The notes beneath the pieces are model-generated. The model was given only the letters and a program-made list of their open reading frames with translations, searched no databases and was not told the DNA's origin. A DNA stretch of 64,000 bases from the NCBI RefSeq assembly GCF_001692325.1, contig NZ_LXKN01000014.1, positions 1 through 64,000 of the forward strand, given 5' to 3'. Shown here piece after piece: positions 47,643 to 56,476 of this stretch. This DNA comes from Rhizobium sp. AC27/96. Lineage in GTDB: Bacteria > Pseudomonadota > Alphaproteobacteria > Rhizobiales > Rhizobiaceae. The first letter of the stretch is position 1. The number at the start of each line of letters is the position of its first letter. The position numbers were made by a program, and so were the translations under genes.

Positions 47643-47709
47643 GAACGATAATGGAAGTTTATCGTTCGTTTTTATCCGCCGACGGGCGCGGCGGTTTTGT
47701 CCACAAAAC
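47643..47709. promoter_or_regulatory. Two inverted repeats between integrase and DUF1403 gene
   Basis: GAACGATAA (47643-47651) and TTATCGTTC (47659-47667) form a 9-bp-armed dyad just upstream of the integrase start. GTTTTGT (47694-47700) and ACAAAAC (47703-47709) form a second dyad upstream of the DUF1403 gene. They may be operators or a recombination core for the neighbouring integrase. Confidence 0.55.
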
Positions 47710-47744
47710 ATAGCATAAACCGCCGCCATCTGCTAGGGTCCGGC

Positions 47745-48680
47745 ATGGCCTCACGCGCGCGAATCATCCCCGATCCACCCCCGAGCTATCCGCCCCTTCC
47801 CGGCTGGGCGCGTCTTCCCGCCACGGCGGAAGCCATTGGCGACGCGGGCTATTTCGCCGGCGCGGCACTCGCCGCCCTGCATCCGCCGGCGTGCGACGAA
47901 CATCCGCTCGGCAGTCTCTGGCGACAGCGGCTGGCGCTTGGCTGTGCCGCGGTAGTGGCGCGGCAGCAGGGACGGCCGGAAGGGGAGGCGATGCTGCGCG
48001 ACCACTGGTATCTGACGCCGGTAGGCGGCGATCCCGGACCAGCGGGCCGGCTGCTTGGCGCATTTCGCGCACTGGGCGAGTCGCGGGCAACGCGTTCGGA
48101 GCAGTGGGCGACGCGCCTGCCAAAACTGTTCGAACTCGCCGCCGACGCATCCCTGATCGTGGCGCTGGAGATGGCTGCCGATCATGTGCGCGGGCCTGGC
48201 GATGCGGTGCGGGCGGCCGCAACGGCCGCACTGGAGTTCACCCGGCGCCGCCCGGATGCCCGACCGATGGCCGTCTGGCTGGCGGATGCCGTTCTCGCTG
48301 CCCGTCTCGGCTGGCCGGCACCCCTGCCGCTTCTGGCGAACGCACTGCGGCCGGCCGATTGGCGGGTGCTGCGGGAGGGCAGGGCGGAAGCCTGGACCGA
48401 TGCCTGCCATCTGGCTTATGGCCGCGGCGCGGCGGCGGCGCTGGATCTCCACGCCGATCTCGGGCGGCGGACGACGCAGCTGCTCGAAGTGGCACCACAA
48501 CTGCGCGGTAAGGACGCCGATACGACAATCTCGATCCTGATCCGCGAGGACGCGATGGCTGCAAAGACCGGCAGGGCCACCAGCGACCGGTCCAGCCGGC
48601 GGCTGTTCGACCGGCTGGTGACGCTCGGCGGGGTCCGCGAGCTCACCGGTCGATCGACCTTTCGGCTCTATGGATTGTAG
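47745..48680 (+). CDS. DUF1403 family protein
   Basis: A 311-residue Ala/Arg-rich helical protein from ATG 47745; the frame is open from 47697. It matches the DUF1403 proteins found on rhizobial plasmids beside a ScpB-like gene and an integrase. The C-terminus SSRRLFDRLVTLGGVRELTG looks like a small DNA-binding or interaction domain. The function is unknown; linkage to ScpB suggests DNA organisation. Confidence 0.75.
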   Translation: MASRARIIPDPPPSYPPLPGWARLPATAEAIGDAGYFAGAALAALHPPACDEHPLGSLWRQRLALGCAAVVARQQGRPEGEAMLRDHWYLTPVGGDPGPAGRLLGAFRALGESRATRSEQWATRLPKLFELAADASLIVALEMAADHVRGPGDAVRAAATAALEFTRRRPDARPMAVWLADAVLAARLGWPAPLPLLANALRPADWRVLREGRAEAWTDACHLAYGRGAAAALDLHADLGRRTTQLLEVAPQLRGKDADTTISILIREDAMAAKTGRATSDRSSRRLFDRLVTLGGVRELTGRSTFRLYGL

Positions 48681-48683
48681 CTC

Positions 48684-49379
48684 ATGGGACGGCGGCCACG
48701 ACCAACAGAGGGGCTCGACACAGAGCTCACCGATCTGCCGCCGGAGCTGCGTTGGCGCGAGTGGATGGGGCGTGTAGAGGCGGTGATTTTCGCATCAGCC
48801 GAGCCGGTGATGCGCGAGACGCTCGCCCACCTGGTCGGGCGCGACTGCAGCGTCGATCTCCTGATCGACGACATCCGCGAAGAATTGCGTGACCGTCCCT
48901 ACGAGCTCGTCTCGGTCGCCGGCGGCTGGCAGCACCGCACCAGGCAACGGTTTGCCGAGGCGATCCGCAGCGTGACGGCCGTCGAGCAGCAGGAACGGCC
49001 GCTGTCGCAAGCGGATCTGCTGGTGCTGGCGATCATCGCCTATCACCAGCCGATCACCCGTGGCGAAATCTCGAAGATCACCGGCAAGGAGGTCAGCCGC
49101 GACACGATCGCCCATCTTCGGGCGCTCGGCTTTGTCTCCTCCGGGCCGCGCAGTCCGCAACCGGGCGCACCCTACACGCTGGTGACGACCAAAACCTTCC
49201 TGTCGCACTTCGGGCTCCAGACCCTGCGCGACCTGCCGGATTTCGAAGCGCTTGAGGATGCGGGCTTGCTCAGCAAGGACGGGTCGCCCGACGGGGACAT
49301 TCCCATCGCACCTGGCGAGGAGCCCGACGACGACGCTATGACGGAAGACCTCGATTCCTGGTCCGAACCATCGGGATAG
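48684..49379 (+). CDS. scpB: ScpB-like SMC-complex subunit
   Basis: A 231-residue protein with two winged-helix domains. VEAVIFASAEPVMRETLAHL and DLLVLAIIAYHQPITRGEIS are close to the ScpB signatures. It starts three bases after the DUF1403 stop. No plasmid SMC or ScpA gene is in the window, so it either works with the chromosomal complex or has another partner. The acidic tail (about 200-231) is unusual. Confidence 0.8.
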   Translation: MGRRPRPTEGLDTELTDLPPELRWREWMGRVEAVIFASAEPVMRETLAHLVGRDCSVDLLIDDIREELRDRPYELVSVAGGWQHRTRQRFAEAIRSVTAVEQQERPLSQADLLVLAIIAYHQPITRGEISKITGKEVSRDTIAHLRALGFVSSGPRSPQPGAPYTLVTTKTFLSHFGLQTLRDLPDFEALEDAGLLSKDGSPDGDIPIAPGEEPDDDAMTEDLDSWSEPSG

Positions 49380-49469
49380 CGGCACGCCGCTCCGAGCCGA
49401 CCAAAATCCGCTGTCGGGCTTTTGCCTCCCGATGCATACGCGTTCTCGCGGAGCGGCATGATCGACGTT

Positions 49470-50066
49470 CTAGGCAGCGGCGCGATGTTCGTCCCTTGCT
49501 GCTTCCCAGACTTCTCTCGCTGCATCCATGTTCATCGCAGCGATGCCAAGGCCGACGATCAGGTCCGGCCACGCCGAACGCCAGACAAAGGCGGTGAAGA
49601 GGCCCGCGCCGATGATGGCGATATTGGCGAGCGCATCATTGCGTGCGGAAAGGAAGGCAGCCTTGGTGAGGCTGCCGCTCTCGTGACGGAAAGCCGCAAG
49701 CAGGAAGGCGCAGGACAGGTTGATGGCAAGCGCTCCCGCGCCCGTGACGGTCAACAGCAAGGGCTGCGGCGGGGCTGGATCGATGAAGCTCCGATAGGCG
49801 GTCCATAACGTCGCGATGCCGGGCGCCAACAATATCAGTGCAAGCACCATCCCCACCCGAGCCCGGCTCCGGTAGGACCATCCGAGCGCGAGCAGGATCA
49901 GCAGATTGACCGAAGCATCTTCGAGGAAATCGACGCTGTCCGCAAACAGTGACACGGAACCGATTTTGAGCGCTACCGCGAATTCGATCCCGAAGTATCC
50001 GACGTTCAGCAACGCCACGAGGGCGACGATCCTGCGAAGCGGAGTGTCGAGATATCGATTCAGCAT
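49470..50066 (-). CDS. CDF-like cation transporter, short form
   Basis: A 198-residue membrane protein with about six helices. LFADSVDFLEDASVNLLIL and SARNDALANIAIIGAG carry Asp residues in the positions of the cation-diffusion-facilitator metal site. The cytoplasmic C-terminal domain is missing, as in some short CDF proteins. It diverges from the ChrB-like gene, suggesting a role in metal resistance. Confidence 0.8.
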   Translation of the reverse strand: MLNRYLDTPLRRIVALVALLNVGYFGIEFAVALKIGSVSLFADSVDFLEDASVNLLILLALGWSYRSRARVGMVLALILLAPGIATLWTAYRSFIDPAPPQPLLLTVTGAGALAINLSCAFLLAAFRHESGSLTKAAFLSARNDALANIAIIGAGLFTAFVWRSAWPDLIVGLGIAAMNMDAAREVWEAARDEHRAAA

Positions 50067-50089
50067 GGATGGCCTTATAGGATTTTATT

Positions 50090-50105
50090 TGTAACCACTG
50101 TTACA
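50090..50105. promoter_or_regulatory. Inverted repeat between CDF-like and ChrB-like genes
   Basis: TGTAAC-CACT-GTTACA is a perfect 6-bp-armed dyad in the 53-bp divergent gap. Its position suits a single operator controlling both genes. Confidence 0.5.
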
Positions 50106-50119
50106 TTAGGATTCCACGT

Positions 50120-50680
50120 ATGGCTACAGAAACATGGTTCCTGCTCACCTATAAAGTTCCTGCCGAACCCAATCGCCGGCGCGTCGCGCTGTGGCGCAAG
50201 CTCAAGAGCATGGGAGCGGTCTACCTGCAGAGCGGTGTCTGCCTGCTTCCGAAAACCGACGATCATCGCCGGGCGCTGAAGGTCATCGAAAACGAAATCG
50301 CCGAGATGGAGGGCGAGGCCGTCCTTCTCGAAACGGTGGCGCTCGACAAGGCCCAGGGCGACAAGGTCTTGGCCCGGTTCCGGGCCGACCGAGACGAAGA
50401 ATACAGGGAACTGCTGGGACGCTGCGACGATTTCGAGGCCGAGATTGCCAAGGAGACGACCTCAAACCACTTCAGCTATGCCGAGATCGAGGAGAACGAC
50501 GAGGACCTGAAGAAGCTCAGGTCCTGGTACGAGAAAATCCGCCGGCTCGACTTTTATGGCGCGACGCTGGCGGCCGAGGCCGAGGCACGGCTGGCGAAAT
50601 GCGAAGTGCTGCTCGACGCTTACGCCAATCAGGTTTTCGCGCTGCAGGAGGAGAACCGTGGTTCCTCAGGGGAGGCGTAG
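50120..50680 (+). CDS. ChrB N-terminal-domain-like protein
   Basis: A 186-residue protein resembling the N-terminal half of ChrB (chromate resistance regulator). WFLLTYKVPAEPNRRRVALW and GAVYLQSGVCLLP are the recognisable core; the rest is helical and charged. Full ChrB has a second domain, absent here. No chrA is nearby. It may act as a metal-responsive regulator for the divergent transporter. Confidence 0.7.
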   Translation: MATETWFLLTYKVPAEPNRRRVALWRKLKSMGAVYLQSGVCLLPKTDDHRRALKVIENEIAEMEGEAVLLETVALDKAQGDKVLARFRADRDEEYRELLGRCDDFEAEIAKETTSNHFSYAEIEENDEDLKKLRSWYEKIRRLDFYGATLAAEAEARLAKCEVLLDAYANQVFALQEENRGSSGEA

Positions 50681-50710
50681 CCCGGCAAGAACAAGCCTTC
50701 GTGCCGCTGA

Positions 50711-51082
50711 TCACCGCAAAAAGTCGCGGATTCCCTGGCCAGCCTTCGGATCGTGTTCGTAGCGGCACACCACATGCATATGCGCGTGGAAGATATGCTG
50801 GCCGCCGGTTGTTCCGACATTCCATCCTATCGTGAACCCCTCGGGCTGGAACCGGTCAAGCTGGCGCTTCGCTTCCGCCAGCATATCGCCGAGGTCGGAC
50901 CACTCCTGCGAACTGAACTCGAAGGGCGTCTCGACATGACGGAAGGGAATGATCATCGCCGACGGGTTCGGCACGGTCGGCTTCAGCATCAGATATTGGG
51001 ACTGATTGCTTGCCGCCGGCTCTGCTCCAGCCAAGCCGTTCGCAAGGCACCACCGACAATTTTCTATGTTTTCCTCTGCCAT
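50711..51082 (-). CDS. HIT-family nucleotide hydrolase
   Basis: A 123-residue protein from ATG 51082; the frame is open from 51145. The histidine triad is HIFHAHMHVV, and CRWCLANG near the start resembles the zinc-binding end of HIT proteins. It would act on nucleoside phosphoramidate- or dinucleoside-type substrates. It diverges from the TSUP gene by 43 bp. Confidence 0.88.
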   Translation of the reverse strand: MAEENIENCRWCLANGLAGAEPAASNQSQYLMLKPTVPNPSAMIIPFRHVETPFEFSSQEWSDLGDMLAEAKRQLDRFQPEGFTIGWNVGTTGGQHIFHAHMHVVCRYEHDPKAGQGIRDFLR

Positions 51083-51125
51083 ACCGACTGTCCACTCTCG
51101 CGATATTTGTGCATACATATCGCCC

Positions 51126-51929
51126 ATGACCGACGCCGCCAACACATCACTTCCCCGTCATCCTGCAACTGCTTTTGGCGGAGGTGCGGTTATCGGCGCC
51201 CTCGGTGGCCTCATAGGTCTTGGAGGCGCCGAGTTTCGTCTTCCGATCCTGATCGGGTTCTTCAATTTTGCAGCCCTGGAGGCGGTCATCCTCAACAAGG
51301 CCATGAGTCTCGTTGTCGTGGCGACCGCGCTTCCCTTTCGGGCGGGGACCGTTCCCTTCGACGTCATCGCCGATAACTGGCCGATCGTTCTCAACCTCCT
51401 CGCCGGAAGCCTGATCGGCGCCTGGTTCGGCGCCGGCTGGGCGACAAGACTTCGATCGGAAACGCTCTACAAGGTTATCGCCATCATGCTCGTGGCAATC
51501 GCGATCGTTCTGATGGTCGGGCATGATGCGACAGCGGGCCAACCGCTGCTGACGGGCGTGGCCCAGACGATTGCCGGCGTTGTCGCGGGTTTCGTCATCG
51601 GCATTGTTGCCGCGCTGCTGGGTGTTGCAGGAGGCGAACTCCTGATCCCGACGCTCGTCCTCCTGTTCGGCGCCGACATCAAGCTCGCCGGTAGCCTCTC
51701 GCTCGCTGTAAGCCTGCCCACGATGCTGGTCGGGTTCACCCGATACAGCCGCGACCAGAGTTTTTCCGTGATCGGTCGCAACAAGGCTTTCCTGCTTATA
51801 ATGGCTGCGGGATCGATCGTCGGTACGTTCATCGGCGGCCTGTTGCTCGGTATCGTCCCCAACGCGATATTGCTCCCCGCTCTGGCCATCATCCTGCTGA
51901 TCTCGGCAGTAAAAGTCTGGCGACACTAG
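51126..51929 (+). CDS. TSUP (TauE/SafE) family permease
   Basis: A 267-residue membrane protein with about seven to eight helices in two repeats. GGGAVIGALGGLIGLGGAEF and AALLGVAGGELLIPTLVLL are the paired family motifs. Members export sulfite, sulfonates or related anions; the substrate cannot be read here. It sits in the metal/arsenic cargo and is convergent with the MFS gene. Confidence 0.85.
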   Translation: MTDAANTSLPRHPATAFGGGAVIGALGGLIGLGGAEFRLPILIGFFNFAALEAVILNKAMSLVVVATALPFRAGTVPFDVIADNWPIVLNLLAGSLIGAWFGAGWATRLRSETLYKVIAIMLVAIAIVLMVGHDATAGQPLLTGVAQTIAGVVAGFVIGIVAALLGVAGGELLIPTLVLLFGADIKLAGSLSLAVSLPTMLVGFTRYSRDQSFSVIGRNKAFLLIMAAGSIVGTFIGGLLLGIVPNAILLPALAIILLISAVKVWRH

Positions 51930-51973
51930 CCGGCTTGCAAATCAAGCGGCCCGTCCCAGGCGACTGGCAACGA

Positions 51974-53209
51974 TCAGGTCTCGGCACGGCCGAAGGTGTG
52001 ATGCGATCGGTCCAGCAGGTGGGCCAGCCGGCTGATGGCGCCGAACGAAAGCACGGCAATCGCGCCGACGATAGCCGCAACCGTGAGCGACCACGGCACG
52101 CCGATGTTTTCCATCATGAACGCCAGCACGAATGGTGCAGTCGAAGAGACCACCAACCGGATCGCCAGCACCTGCCCTTGGCGTCGGCCGTAACCCTCAC
52201 TGCCGAAGAGCGCCAGCGGCAGGGTTCCCTGCACGATGCTGCTCAGGCCGGAGCCGAGGCCAAAGACCACCGCGAAGACCAATGCGCCGGGTACGGACGG
52301 AGCGGTGAGGATGAGAATGGCCAGCGCCGCCGGCAGCAACACGGCGGAGATGAGCGCCAACGTTAACTGCGACAGGCCGCCCCCGAACACCATGTTGGTG
52401 AAGCGGCTGAGCACTTGCGAGGGGCCAAACAGCGTGCCGACCATCACCGCCATGGCTCCGAGCCCAAGTCCCGACAGCACGGGAACCATGTGGACGAGCA
52501 GCGCGGCGTTGACGAAGCTCTCCAGAGCGAAGCCCGTGACCATCAGCACGAAGGCCGGCGTCCGGATCGACGGCGGCAGGCTGGGCTCGACATGCTTTGC
52601 CGGTTCTCCCGATTCATTCTTCCGGCTCTTGGTGACGCTGAACGACAGCCACGCATGGATCGGCAGGCAGACGGCGATATTGAGGGCTGCGAAGACCAGA
52701 TAGACCGCCTGCCACGACATATGCGCGTGCAGCGCCGCCGTGATCGGCCATAAAATGGTCGAGGCAAAGCCGGCGATCAGCGTCAGATAGGTGATGCTGC
52801 GCTGCGCCACCTTGGGTCTGATCTGCACGAGCAATGCGAAGGCGGCTCCGTATTGCACCAGATTGGACGCGGTCTCGATAGCGATCAGCGCCGCGACGAA
52901 GGCGATCTTGCCGGAAGAGAAGGCGCAGGCGATCAGCGCCGCGGCGGCAATCGCCGATCCACCCGTCATCACGCGGCCAGCGCCGAAGCGATCGATCCAT
53001 TTGCCCATCGTCGGGGCGGCGAGACCGCCGATCAGGAGAGCGGCCGACAATGCGCCAAAAATCCACTCCGACGACCAGTTGAGATCCCGCGCCATGGCGG
53101 GCGCGAGAATGCTGAAACTATAATAGAGCGTGCCGTAGCCGATGACCTGGGTAAGGCCGAGGGCAAGGATCGCGGCGACGGGCGGCCGTTCGGTGCTGGT
53201 CGTGGTCAT
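51974..53209 (-). CDS. MFS transporter of the ars operon, ArsK-like
   Basis: A 411-residue major facilitator protein with 12 predicted helices. [15 protein letters not shown] matches the MFS loop motif. It is the last gene of the ars operon, its ATGA overlapping the arsH stop. In rhizobia such MFS genes at the end of ars operons can export arsenite or organoarsenicals (ArsK/ArsJ-type); which one applies is inferred from context. Confidence 0.75.
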   Translation of the reverse strand: MTTTSTERPPVAAILALGLTQVIGYGTLYYSFSILAPAMARDLNWSSEWIFGALSAALLIGGLAAPTMGKWIDRFGAGRVMTGGSAIAAAALIACAFSSGKIAFVAALIAIETASNLVQYGAAFALLVQIRPKVAQRSITYLTLIAGFASTILWPITAALHAHMSWQAVYLVFAALNIAVCLPIHAWLSFSVTKSRKNESGEPAKHVEPSLPPSIRTPAFVLMVTGFALESFVNAALLVHMVPVLSGLGLGAMAVMVGTLFGPSQVLSRFTNMVFGGGLSQLTLALISAVLLPAALAILILTAPSVPGALVFAVVFGLGSGLSSIVQGTLPLALFGSEGYGRRQGQVLAIRLVVSSTAPFVLAFMMENIGVPWSLTVAAIVGAIAVLSFGAISRLAHLLDRSHHTFGRAET

Positions 53210-53913
53210 ATGGATTTGAGGCTCACGCGCTGTTCGAGTTTCTCGGCTTCTTCCTTCCGCTCGCTGTAGCGATCGGTGAGGTAGCCGGACGCGTCGCGCG
53301 TCAGCCAGGTGAATTTCACCAGCTCCTCGCAGACATCGACGACACGATCGTAGAAGGATGACGGTTTCATGCGACCGTCGGCATCAAATTCCTGGAAGGC
53401 CTTGGCGACAGATGACTGGTTCGGAATGGTGACCATCCGCATCCAGCGGCCGAGGATGCGCATCTGGCCAAGGGCATTGAAGGATTGCGATCCACCCGAC
53501 ACCTGCATCAGCGCCAGCGTCTTGCCCTGCGTCGGCCGGACCGAGCCGACCGACAGCGGGATCCAGTCGATCTGCGCCTTCATGATGCCCGTCATCGCAC
53601 CGTGGCGCTCCGGGCTCACCCAGACCTGGCCTTCCGACCATGCCGACAACGCGCGCAACTCCTGGACCCTTGGATGTGTCACTGGCGCGTCGTCGGGAAG
53701 CGGCAGGCCTTCCGGATTGAAGATCCGCACCTCGCAGCCGAAGTGCTCAAGCAGCCGTGCGGCCTCGTGCGCAAGGAAACGGCTGTACGAGACCGCGCGC
53801 AACGAGCCATAAAGGATCAGGATGCGTGGCTTGTGTGCCGAGAATGGCGGCCGAAGCGCCGCCAAGTCGACCTGGCGCAGATGTTCCGGCGAAGCGGCTG
53901 GCAGGTCAGACAA
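53206..53913 (-). CDS. arsH: ArsH NADPH-dependent FMN reductase
   Basis: A 235-residue flavoprotein that detoxifies trivalent organoarsenicals. [20 protein letters not shown] is the FMN-binding motif and [20 protein letters not shown] the second hallmark. I chose TTG 53913 ([17 protein letters not shown]), matching the family start and overlapping the arsC stop by eight bases; the frame is open further up to 54045. Confidence 0.9.
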   Translation of the reverse strand: MSDLPAASPEHLRQVDLAALRPPFSAHKPRILILYGSLRAVSYSRFLAHEAARLLEHFGCEVRIFNPEGLPLPDDAPVTHPRVQELRALSAWSEGQVWVSPERHGAMTGIMKAQIDWIPLSVGSVRPTQGKTLALMQVSGGSQSFNALGQMRILGRWMRMVTIPNQSSVAKAFQEFDADGRMKPSSFYDRVVDVCEELVKFTWLTRDASGYLTDRYSERKEEAEKLEQRVSLKSI

Positions 53914-54328
53914 TGCGCTTGCCCTCGGCGTCGAGTACCTTCTCGCCGTCTTCTTTCGTGAAGGCGCCCTTGTGCGTTTCCGGCAGAATCTCCAGAACGA
54001 TCTCCGACGGCCGCGACAGGCGTGTGCCGAGCGGCGTGATGACAAAGGGCCGGTTGATCAGGATCGGGTCCTTCAGCATTGCGTCAAGAAGCTGGTCGTC
54101 TGTCAGATCGGGATTGTCGAGGCCGAGTTCCGCATAGGGCGTGCCCTTTTCGCGAATGGCGCCGCGGACGGTCAGGCCCGCGTCGGCGATCATCTTCACC
54201 AGCTGCTCGCGGCTTGGTGGGTTTTTCAGGTATTCGATCACGGTCGGCTCGATGCCGGCGTTGCGGATCATCGCCAACGTGTTGCGCGACGTGCCGCAGT
54301 CGGGGTTGTGGTAGATGGTGACGTTCAT
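53906..54328 (-). CDS. arsC: Arsenate reductase ArsC, glutaredoxin-dependent type
   Basis: A 140-residue reductase of arsenate to arsenite. [20 protein letters not shown] has the catalytic Cys, and [18 protein letters not shown] the arsenate-binding arginine region. ATG 54328 overlaps the aquaporin stop (ATGA). It is unrelated in fold to the other ArsC in this operon. Confidence 0.93.
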   Translation of the reverse strand: MNVTIYHNPDCGTSRNTLAMIRNAGIEPTVIEYLKNPPSREQLVKMIADAGLTVRGAIREKGTPYAELGLDNPDLTDDQLLDAMLKDPILINRPFVITPLGTRLSRPSEIVLEILPETHKGAFTKEDGEKVLDAEGKRIV

Positions 54329-55017
54329 AGCTTTGCCTCTGACGATACGGTTGATGACGCACCGGGCTGCAGCAGCCAGGTGAACAGGAAGAGGGCTGCG
54401 ACCGCGCCGGCAATCTCCGCGATCCAGAAGCCTGGAAGGTCGACCGGACGGATGCCGGAGAACGTATTGGTCAGCGACCGCGCCAGAGCGACGGCTGGAT
54501 TGGCGAAGGATGTCGATGCCGTGAACCAATAGGCGGCCATGATGTAGAGCCCGACCAGCCACGGAACCGCCTTCTGCTCGAAGCGGATACCGGCAAGGAT
54601 GGTGGCAACCAGCCCGAATGTCGCGACGCCTTCGGAGAACCATTGGGCGCCACCACTGCGAACCTTGCTCGACAGCTCGATCAGCGGCAGGTCGAACATC
54701 AGGTGGGCGACCAGCGTCCCGAGGATGCCGCCGGCGATCTGCGCAATCACATATCCGCCGAAGTCGCGCTTCGGCAAGGATCGAGACATCGCAAAGACCA
54801 GCGACACGGCCGGATTGAAGTGGGCGCCGGAGATCGGCCCGAGCACGGTGATCAGCACCACCAGGATGGCGCCCGTCGCCAGCGTATTCCCGAGGAGCGC
54901 CAACCCGACGTCCTGGGTCAGCGACGTGGCCATGATTCCCGAACCCACGACAGTCGCGACCAGCATGGCGGTGCCAAGTCCCTCAGCGACAAGCCGGCGC
55001 GGAAAATCGAAGCCCAT
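54325..55017 (-). CDS. aqpS: Aquaglyceroporin AqpS (arsenite channel)
   Basis: A 230-residue MIP-family channel. The two NPA boxes are GAHFNPAVSL and SFANPAVALAR. In Sinorhizobium an aquaglyceroporin replaces ArsB in the ars operon, letting arsenite leave by downhill flow. ATG 55017 overlaps the upstream arsC stop (TGATG); the frame is open further upstream. Confidence 0.92.
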   Translation of the reverse strand: MGFDFPRRLVAEGLGTAMLVATVVGSGIMATSLTQDVGLALLGNTLATGAILVVLITVLGPISGAHFNPAVSLVFAMSRSLPKRDFGGYVIAQIAGGILGTLVAHLMFDLPLIELSSKVRSGGAQWFSEGVATFGLVATILAGIRFEQKAVPWLVGLYIMAAYWFTASTSFANPAVALARSLTNTFSGIRPVDLPGFWIAEIAGAVAALFLFTWLLQPGASSTVSSEAKL

Positions 55018-55547
55018 CAGCTTGCCTTGGGCTGCTTGATGCTGGCGCCTTCCATCGCACCGATCTGACGCAGATGCGTTTCCAGTGCGAGCTTGTCGAT
55101 CGATGTCAGGGGCAGGCTCAGGAAGGCCATGATGCGGTTCTTCAGGAAGCGGGCGGCCTGCACGAAGGCGCGTCTCTTCTCGATCTCGCTGCCCTCGACG
55201 GCGGCGGGATCCTCGATACCCCAATGAGCGGTCATCGGATGGCCGAGCCAGACCGGACAAGCCTCGCCGGCGGCGCTGTCGCAGACGGTGAAGATGAAGT
55301 CCATTTCCGGTGCGCCCGGTTCGGCGAACTCGTCCCAGCTCTTCGAGCGAAAGCCCGTCGACGGATACCCAAGGGATTCGAGCTCCTTCAGCGCCAACGG
55401 GTTGACCTTGCCCTTCGGGTGGCTGCCGGCCGAATAAGCCTTGAAGCGGCCCTTGCCCTCGGTGTTGAGGATCGACTCCGCCAGGATCGAACGGGCGGAA
55501 TTGCCCGTGCAGAGAAAGAGCACGTTGTAAACGCGGTCAGTGGTCAT
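55017..55547 (-). CDS. arsC: Arsenate reductase ArsC, thioredoxin/LMW-phosphatase type
   Basis: A 176-residue protein of the low-molecular-weight tyrosine phosphatase fold. The P-loop is FLCTGNSARS, and FTVCDSAAGEACPVW supplies the further cysteines used with thioredoxin. It overlaps arsR by ATGA and aqpS by TGATG. Having two different ArsC types in one operon gives reduction by two electron donors. Confidence 0.9.
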   Translation of the reverse strand: MTTDRVYNVLFLCTGNSARSILAESILNTEGKGRFKAYSAGSHPKGKVNPLALKELESLGYPSTGFRSKSWDEFAEPGAPEMDFIFTVCDSAAGEACPVWLGHPMTAHWGIEDPAAVEGSEIEKRRAFVQAARFLKNRIMAFLSLPLTSIDKLALETHLRQIGAMEGASIKQPKAS

Positions 55548-55900
55548 TGCAGTTTCTCCTCCATTTTAGGGGTGCAGCAGGCCGCGACCTCGGCGGCCGG
55601 TGCACAGATTTCCGGGTGTCCGGAGCAGCAGTCTTCCATGAGGAAGCGAACGAGGCCGCCGAGCGCCTCGTAGTTGGCGGTGTAGATGATCGATCGGGAT
55701 TCACGCTGCTGCGCGATTAGCCCCGACCGTTCCAGTTCCTTCAGATGGAAGGACACATTCGACGGCGACACCTCGGCCTTTTCCGCGATCGCGCCCGCCG
55801 CCATGCCGTCGGGGCCGGCGACGACAAGCATGCGGATCACCTGCAGCCGGGTTTCCTGGGAAAGCGCGCCGAATGCGATGAGGGCTTGACGTTGATCCAT
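55544..55900 (-). CDS. arsR: Arsenical-responsive repressor ArsR
   Basis: A 118-residue winged-helix regulator. AEVSPSNVSFHLKELERSGL is the recognition region. Cysteines lie in the C-terminal part (EDCCSGHPEICAP and ACC), the likely As(III) site, as in other rhizobial ArsR. First gene of the operon; a dyad lies just upstream. Confidence 0.93.
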   Translation of the reverse strand: MDQRQALIAFGALSQETRLQVIRMLVVAGPDGMAAGAIAEKAEVSPSNVSFHLKELERSGLIAQQRESRSIIYTANYEALGGLVRFLMEDCCSGHPEICAPAAEVAACCTPKMEEKLQ

Positions 55901-55901
55901 A

Positions 55902-55927
55902 TTTCAACAATCCTTGAATCATTGAAA
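55902..55927. promoter_or_regulatory. Probable ArsR operator
   Basis: TTTCAA (55902-55907) and TTGAAA (55922-55927) form an interrupted dyad with an additional TTGAAT in between. It fills the 42-bp gap between arsR and the divergent DUF6428 gene, so it likely controls both. The pattern fits known ATTTCAA/TTGAAAT ArsR sites. Confidence 0.6.
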
Positions 55928-55942
55928 CGAGGAATAACGCAA

Positions 55943-56461
55943 ATGAACGCGATCGACAACAGCAAAATGCAGAAGGATGATATCGCCCTCGGCGAGCTGA
56001 TGAGCATCCTCTCGGGCGCCAAGGATTCGCCGCTGGTCTTTTATTACGACGGCCGGCCGGTGAAACCCGGCTACCATGTCACCGAGGTCAAGGCCGGACA
56101 GTTCTCGGCGCTCGACTGCGGCGCCAATCCGGAAGCATGGGCGGAGATATTCATTCAGCTCTGGGATATCGAAGAGGGCGACCGCACTCATATGCCGGCG
56201 GGCAAGTTCCATGCGATCATCCGGAAGGTGACGGAGCATGTGAAGCTTGATGACAGCGCCAAGCTGACATTCGAGGTCAGTGATGGCGTCCAGCCGATGC
56301 AACTGTATTGTGCGTCGATGCCGACGCTCCGCGCCGGCGCGGTCCATGTCGAGCTCTCGCCGCGACCGGCGAGCTGCAAGCCACGCGACCGGTGGCTGGC
56401 CGAGCAGCAGGCATCATCGTGCTGTGGACCCACGAGCGGAAACAGCGCCTGCTGCGGCTAG
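55943..56461 (+). CDS. DUF6428 family protein
   Basis: A 172-residue protein; ACGAGGAATAACGC precedes the ATG. It belongs to the small family found beside arsR genes. The end is Cys-rich (SSCCGPTSGNSACCG), suggesting binding of As(III) or another soft metal. It diverges from arsR over the shared operator. The function is unproven; an arsenic chaperone or sink is a possibility. Confidence 0.75.
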   Translation: MNAIDNSKMQKDDIALGELMSILSGAKDSPLVFYYDGRPVKPGYHVTEVKAGQFSALDCGANPEAWAEIFIQLWDIEEGDRTHMPAGKFHAIIRKVTEHVKLDDSAKLTFEVSDGVQPMQLYCASMPTLRAGAVHVELSPRPASCKPRDRWLAEQQASSCCGPTSGNSACCG

Positions 56462-56476
56462 GGGCCGAGGAAATCG

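Noticed and set aside
49400..49430. CTGTCGGGC as the left end of the Tni transposon
   Set aside because: Only the first four bases resemble the right-end sequence, and no matching target duplication was seen, so the left end is left open.
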